From contig JADFGE010000104.1 in assembly GCA_022567855.1 (NCBI GenBank), positions 1-8,738 on the forward strand: a stretch of DNA of 8,738 nucleotides. The letters are read 5' to 3'. Position 1 is the first letter of the stretch, and every line of letters starts with the position of its first letter. Below the pieces are notes generated by a model. That model did no database searches and had not been told where the DNA came from. It saw only the letters and a program-made list of their open reading frames with translations. The stretch comes from Planctomycetota bacterium (GTDB lineage Bacteria; Planctomycetota; Phycisphaerae; Phycisphaerales; SM1A02). Positions 5,162-8,738 of this stretch are shown in pieces. Made by a program: the position numbers and the translations under genes.

Positions 5162-6268
5162 TCAGACCGGCAGCGCTTCGAACGTCAGATCGTGGGCTTG
5201 GGCGACCGGCTTGTTGGTCAGCACGCCGCGGTTGGTGTTCACCGCATTGGCGAAGTTGTGGTCCATGCAGGCCAATTCGTCCGGGCCATGCTCGGCGAGC
5301 TTCAGCACCCAGGGCAAGGTGGCGTTGGTGAGGGCTTGGGTCGCGGTGCGGGCGACGGCGCCGGGCATGTTGCCCACGCAGTAGTGAATGACGTTTTCAA
5401 CGGTGTACACGGGATCGGTGTGCGTCGTCATGCGGGCCGTCTCGACGCAGCCCCCTTGGTCGATCGCAACATCCACGATGACGGAGCCGGGCTTCATGCG
5501 CTTCAGATCGTCGCGCGAGATCAAATGCGGCGCCTTCGCCCCCGGAATGAGTACAGCCCCCACCACGAGGTCAGCTTGAGGCAGATATTCTCGAATCGCA
5601 TGGGGGTCTGAGTAGACGGTATCGACGTTGGTGGGCATCGACTCGTCGAGGTGGCGCAATCGATCGAGGTCGATATCGAGGATGATGACATTCGCGCCCA
5701 TGCCCGCGGCGATCCGAGCCGCCCAGGTGCCGACGACGCCCCCCCCCAGCACGAGCACGCACCCCGGCTCGACGCCGGGCACGCCTCCCAGCAGCACGCC
5801 CCGTCCGCCGTGCGGATTCTCCAGATAGTCAGCCCCCTCCTGGATTGACAGCTTGCCCGCGATTTCGCTCATGGGGGTCAGCAACGGCAGCCGGCCTTCG
5901 TCATCGGTCAGCGTCTCGTAGGCCACAGCGATGCACTGGTGCTCCAAACACCCCAGGGTGAGCTTTTTGTCCGAGGCGAAGTGAAAGTAGGTGAAGACGA
6001 CCTGCCCCGGACGGATGAGGTCGACCTCGCCCGGCTGAGGCTCCTTGACCTTGACGATCATGTCCGCCTGGGCCCAAAGGTCTTGGGCCGAGGGAACGAT
6101 CTGAGCGCCCGCAGCGTCATACTCCTGGTCGGGAAATCCGGCCTCGACGCCGGCCCCAGCCTGGATGAGGACGCGATGGCCTTGTCGGGTCAACAGTTCC
6201 GAGCCGACGGGTCGAAGCCCGACGCGGTACTCGTCAGCCTTTACTTCGGTGGGAACGCCGACGATCAT
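5162..6268 (-). CDS. ald: Alanine dehydrogenase
   Basis: Protein of 368 aa, near the usual ~371. It catalyses reversible NAD-dependent oxidative deamination of L-alanine to pyruvate and ammonia in the cytoplasm, linking alanine use or synthesis to central carbon and nitrogen metabolism. From ATG 6268 the protein starts MIVGVPTEVK, and all key residues fall at the family's standard numbers: R15 and K75 (VKEP, substrate binding), H96 (FTYFHFA, catalysis), the Rossmann loop GGGVVG at 175-180 with D198 for NAD, and D270 in VDVAIDQGG. An ATG two codons upstream (6274) is closer to the AAGGAG ribosome site (spacing 4, against 10 for 6268), so either could be used. Longer in-frame starts further upstream add non-homologous sequence. 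It is divergent from the secreted-protein gene at 6460, and no linked transporter or regulator is seen. Confidence 0.97.
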   Translation of the reverse strand: MIVGVPTEVKADEYRVGLRPVGSELLTRQGHRVLIQAGAGVEAGFPDQEYDAAGAQIVPSAQDLWAQADMIVKVKEPQPGEVDLIRPGQVVFTYFHFASDKKLTLGCLEHQCIAVAYETLTDDEGRLPLLTPMSEIAGKLSIQEGADYLENPHGGRGVLLGGVPGVEPGCVLVLGGGVVGTWAARIAAGMGANVIILDIDLDRLRHLDESMPTNVDTVYSDPHAIREYLPQADLVVGAVLIPGAKAPHLISRDDLKRMKPGSVIVDVAIDQGGCVETARMTTHTDPVYTVENVIHYCVGNMPGAVARTATQALTNATLPWVLKLAEHGPDELACMDHNFANAVNTNRGVLTNKPVAQAHDLTFEALPV

Positions 6269-6381
6269 CGGCATCGATCTCCTTAGCTGGCATGGGCGGC
6301 GCACAGGGCCGAGGGAACCGAGGGATGGTATCGTCGATGCCCTTTGGGTGCTGTGGCGAGGCCAGACTGAGCGGTAAAGGG

Positions 6382-6410
6382 CTGACTGGCGTCCGCAGAG
6401 CGTGTACGAT
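6382..6410 (+). promoter_or_regulatory. Candidate promoter for the gene at 6460
   Basis: CTGACT (6382-6387) and TACGAT (6405-6410) are separated by exactly 17 bases, each matching four of six bases of the bacterial -35 and -10 consensus. Transcription would start near 6417, leaving a leader of about 43 bases. It lies in the divergent gap between ald and the 6460 gene. This rests on sequence likeness alone. Confidence 0.35.
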
Positions 6411-6459
6411 GCTGGGTTCGAGGCTACAGACCAGGACTTAACGAACAAGGACGGACTGC

Positions 6460-7899
6460 ATGAACCGTTTTCGATTGGGCGCGATGTCGTGGGTTGGTCT
6501 TGGGTTCGGCTTGGCGATGGCTCTGCCGGTCGCCGGCCAGCACCAACCCGTCATCCAGAAACTCAACGACCACGACACGATCCGGGGAAGCGAGACGATC
6601 AAGAGCTATCGCGTGCTCTTCGACGCGTATCTCACGCTCGATCCGCCGCCCTTTGAGGTTGGCGACGACTTCAACCTCTACACCATCTATCCCGGGATGA
6701 GCGGATGGTCTCAGGTGAGCGGCTGGGCGGAGTCCAACCCGGGAATGGCCGAGGCCATCCTCGAATGCAAAGACCGGAACATGATCGGTCTGCCCTACGG
6801 CGTTGACGAAGTGGACGCGGCCTACCGGCAGGCGGGGATCGTCGCCCAGATCGCCGTCGATGGAAGTCTGCGAAGGAGTGAGTTCCCTTACTTACAAGCG
6901 GTGGACACGATCGCGGCCTTTGCGACGGCTGAAGTGTATCGCTTGCTCGAAGCCGGCCAGACGCAGCAAGGTCTTGACCTGGCGGTGGCGCATATCTTCA
7001 TCCTTCGCCAGTTCTGCGATCGCCAATTCCTTGTTGAAAAGCTGTACGGCATTCAACTGCTCGTCGATGCGTTGGCGAACCTGCGGGACGTGTTCTACAG
7101 CTACTTCGACGACATCACGCCTGAACAGTACATGGACATCGCGTGGTTCGAACTGCCGTTCCTGCGGCCGGATCGCCAGCACTTGGCCATCCCCGAGGGC
7201 GACAGGATCATCTCCGAAGCGCTGCTGGATGAGGTGTTTGACAATCGGGAACAGGCCGATCCGGATCAGTTCGCGGCGACGTTCGGGGGTGTTCAATCCA
7301 AGAACGCGCCGATGGAGCGGTTCGGGGCGGCCCGACGATGGCGGATGATCGCGACTGTTCACAGCAGCCTCACCGCGTCCAAGGATCGTCTGACACTTGT
7401 CTACGATGACTGGTGGCGGCGCTGGCGGGTCCAGCAGTACGATGATATCCTGGACAGTGATACCCAGTTCGAGCGAACAAACCCCGTGCGCTACGCCGCT
7501 GTCATTTACTCGATGCAGAACATCGAGATTGTCTTCGGCGTGAGGAATCAGTTGGTGGCGGGCGTGAGTGGCACGATCCTTTCCGCGGGGCTTTGCGCCT
7601 ACCGCAAGGAGCTGGGAACCTACCCCGACAACCAAGAGAAACTGTACGGGCAATACGTGCGGAAGATCTCAGACATTGATCCGTACGACAAAGCGTACGG
7701 CCACCTTCGTTTCCGCCGGCTGAAGACGAGGACGGCGCTGGACTCGCCGTTCGCTCGGCTGTGGCTCGACCCGGATGATTGTGTGCTGTATGCCCGGGGT
7801 GAGGACCATGAAGACGGCCGGGCCCGCCAACACTCTGACGACGGCCTCGATGGCGACCTCGTCCTCTGGCCCCCCATCAAGGCACTCTCTCGCCAATAG
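6460..7899 (+). CDS. Secreted hypothetical protein, planctomycete-type C-terminal module
   Basis: Protein of 479 aa with a signal peptide (MNRFR, hydrophobic 8-24, likely cut after VAG at 24-26), so probably periplasmic or outside the cell. Residues 27-375 form a mostly helical, acidic and Trp/Tyr-rich region that I cannot assign. The last 99 residues follow a pattern I associate with planctomycete secreted hypothetical proteins: YRKELGTYPD (381-390), then DPYDKAYGHLRFRR (407-420), LYARGEDHEDG (443-453) and DGDLVLWPP (464-472). The usual form is YPxSLxxL ... DPFxGxPLxYR ... YSxGxDxxDxG. The Asp/Gly-rich end may bind a metal, but this is inference. AAGGA at 6447-6451, eight bases before the ATG, supports the start. 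No enzyme motif was found. Confidence 0.85.
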   Translation: MNRFRLGAMSWVGLGFGLAMALPVAGQHQPVIQKLNDHDTIRGSETIKSYRVLFDAYLTLDPPPFEVGDDFNLYTIYPGMSGWSQVSGWAESNPGMAEAILECKDRNMIGLPYGVDEVDAAYRQAGIVAQIAVDGSLRRSEFPYLQAVDTIAAFATAEVYRLLEAGQTQQGLDLAVAHIFILRQFCDRQFLVEKLYGIQLLVDALANLRDVFYSYFDDITPEQYMDIAWFELPFLRPDRQHLAIPEGDRIISEALLDEVFDNREQADPDQFAATFGGVQSKNAPMERFGAARRWRMIATVHSSLTASKDRLTLVYDDWWRRWRVQQYDDILDSDTQFERTNPVRYAAVIYSMQNIEIVFGVRNQLVAGVSGTILSAGLCAYRKELGTYPDNQEKLYGQYVRKISDIDPYDKAYGHLRFRRLKTRTALDSPFARLWLDPDDCVLYARGEDHEDGRARQHSDDGLDGDLVLWPPIKALSRQ

Positions 7900-8230
7900 G
7901 GGTTGATTCTCAGCCACAAACGAAAACCGGTCGGGAATACGGGCCCGGCGCGCCGGGATTCGAGAAATGTCAAGGCTCAGGCTGTGGTGCGGGTCCACCA
8001 CGGGGCCACCGGCCGAATTTTCGCTGGGCGACGAGGATCATCGGAAGCCAACCGACCCGGCGTCAAGGCTCTCGACAAGCAGGCTTGCATGATTCGCCGA
8101 CCTTCCGCTTTGACGATCCGGCGAAGCCTTTCCGGGGAAATCCGAATCCGCGGGATCGTATACGGATCCTACGCTGCTTGCTGGCAATCATGGATGACAC
8201 CAGGGTGCTCACCATTCGACGGCCCCCAGC
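7900..8230. other. Non-coding stretch with two palindromes
   Basis: About 330 bases between the secreted protein and the RHS remnant. It holds the perfect 14-base palindrome CCCGGCGCGCCGGG (7944-7957) and the hairpin GTGGTG-CGGGTC-CACCAC (7984-8001). Neither has a T-run, so terminator function is doubtful, although the first lies 45 bases after the stop at 7899. GTCAAGGCTC occurs twice (7969-7978 and 8062-8071). No frame has a recognisable domain. Confidence 0.5.
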
Positions 8231-8455
8231 CGTCACCGCCGCGACAAGGCCGACCTGATCGCTTTCCGTGATGCTCGCGACGAGATCGTTGTCGGTGTAG
8301 TCGAGCTTCAGGATCGTGCTGCCCACGGCGTCCTTGTGATGGATGACGGTCAGGCGTCGGGCGTCGTCGTAGGTGTACAATGTTGCGGCGTTGTTGCCGT
8401 AGGTGACGCTTTGGAGCAGGCCGTTAGCGTAGTAGGCGTACGAGGCCGTCATGAC
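8231..8455 (-). pseudogene. RHS/YD-repeat protein remnant
   Basis: On the minus strand about 75 codons read as RHS/YD repeats: SYAYYANGLLQSVTYGN, then LYTYDDARRLTVIHH, then ILKLDYTDNDLVASITESDQ and GLVAAVT. RHS proteins are large secreted or surface proteins, often toxin carriers, made of many such repeats. Here only about two repeats remain. Upstream the frame runs into another gene (8485-8736) without RHS sequence; downstream likeness ends near 8231, although the frame stays open to a TGA at 8063. The expected YDxxGRL repeat after VAAVT is missing. Translated from ATG 8452 it would make 129 aa, but a functional small protein is unlikely. A displaced RHS cassette is the alternative to simple decay. 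Confidence 0.7.
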
Positions 8456-8484
8456 CGGATCAGCCGCCGGACCGCGGCGAAGAG

Positions 8485-8736
8485 CTATCCACCTCGCAGA
8501 AACAGATGCCACACGAGAGCCAGCAGGCCGATCACGACAACGCCGAGCAACGCATATGGCAGCACCTTGAGCAGCGCGGCTTCCCTTGCCTCCTCTCGTG
8601 GCGACGGATAGAAACGCCCCGACCTGTAGCGCTCGAAGTACAGGGCCGTTGTATTCGGTAGCTGGGTTTCATCCTCAGCACTGAGGATCATTTCCACACT
8701 GATGCATTTGTGCAGGCGACCCAGTTTGCCAATCAT
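8485..8736 (-). CDS. Small tail-anchored hypothetical protein, possibly cut at the N-terminus
   Basis: The protein is 83 aa if it starts at the ATG two bases from the window edge. That ATG may be internal, since the upstream sequence is not visible and no ribosome site can be checked. Residues 1-56 are polar, with a run of charged residues at 46-52 (PREEARE). Residues 58-79 (from VLPYALLGVVVIGLLALVW) form one hydrophobic helix followed by HLFLRGG, so the protein is probably a membrane protein with its bulk in the cytoplasm. No family is recognised. Its stop at 8485 lies 30 bases before the RHS remnant, on the same strand. Confidence 0.5.
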   Translation of the reverse strand: MIGKLGRLHKCISVEMILSAEDETQLPNTTALYFERYRSGRFYPSPREEAREAALLKVLPYALLGVVVIGLLALVWHLFLRGG

Positions 8737-8738
8737 CG

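Noticed and set aside
4685..5611. Forward open frame of 308 codons and two overlapping frames
   Set aside because: They cross the intergenic repeat mosaic and then run antisense into ald; residues such as FICVHLWLLHLCVLC are translations of ATCTGTG-type repeats.
6269..6448. Longer N-terminus for alanine dehydrogenase, starting at 6448
   Set aside because: The extra residues have no likeness to the family, while the start at 6268 or 6274 has a ribosome site and puts K75, H96 and D270 at their standard numbers.
6892..7653. Minus-strand open frame of 253 codons
   Set aside because: It is antisense to the secreted protein at 6460-7899, which has a ribosome site, a signal peptide and a recognisable C-terminal pattern.
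7944..7957. CCCGGCGCGCCGGG as an intrinsic terminator
   Set aside because: A perfect palindrome without a proper loop, and no run of T follows on either strand.

Overview
The window is GC-rich and its genes resemble those of Planctomycetota. Three things suggest this: a membrane protein with a CPHCGYDVRG-type zinc ribbon, a Y1/REP-type transposase of the 'AYGWWLPNDPRG' subfamily, and secreted or zinc-ribbon hypothetical proteins of a kind I associate with planctomycete genomes. Taxonomy is inferred from protein style only. No rRNA, tRNA, CRISPR array or known defence operon is visible.

Layout, left to right: (1) 1-144, the probable end of a gene cut by the window edge. (2) 257-1156 (+), a SEC-C zinc motif joined to one membrane helix and four His/Trp/Pro-rich repeats. 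(3) 1200-1973 (-), a short-chain dehydrogenase with a complete catalytic set and, unusually, a signal peptide. (4) 1974-2370, non-coding, with palindromes near the dehydrogenase start. (5) 2371-2841 (+), a small zinc-ribbon hypothetical protein convergent with (6) 2884-3531 (-), a REP-associated tyrosine transposase. (7) 3664-4368 (-), a four-helix zinc-ribbon membrane protein. (8) 4369-5161, about 800 bases without a gene, filled largely by short hairpins and widespread-looking intergenic repeats. (9) 5162-6268 (-), alanine dehydrogenase (ald), the best identified gene. (10) 6460-7899 (+), a secreted hypothetical protein divergent from ald. (11) 7900-8230, non-coding. (12) 8231-8455 (-), a remnant of an RHS/YD-repeat protein. 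(13) 8485-8736 (-), a small tail-anchored protein that may continue past the edge.

The genes do not form an obvious pathway or operon; nearly all neighbours are convergent or divergent. The most coherent system is the transposase and its hairpins. Two versions of a REP-like element (AGCCG stem, CTTG or CTTGT loop, TTCGCG tail) lie just outside the two ends of the transposase gene. Both versions also occur inside its coding sequence as exact matches of 20-21 nt. A second hairpin family (TCCCGAT-NNN-ATCGGGA) and a composite unit of about 60 bp are scattered through the same 2.2-4.8 kb zone. I found no convincing complete novel system beyond this.
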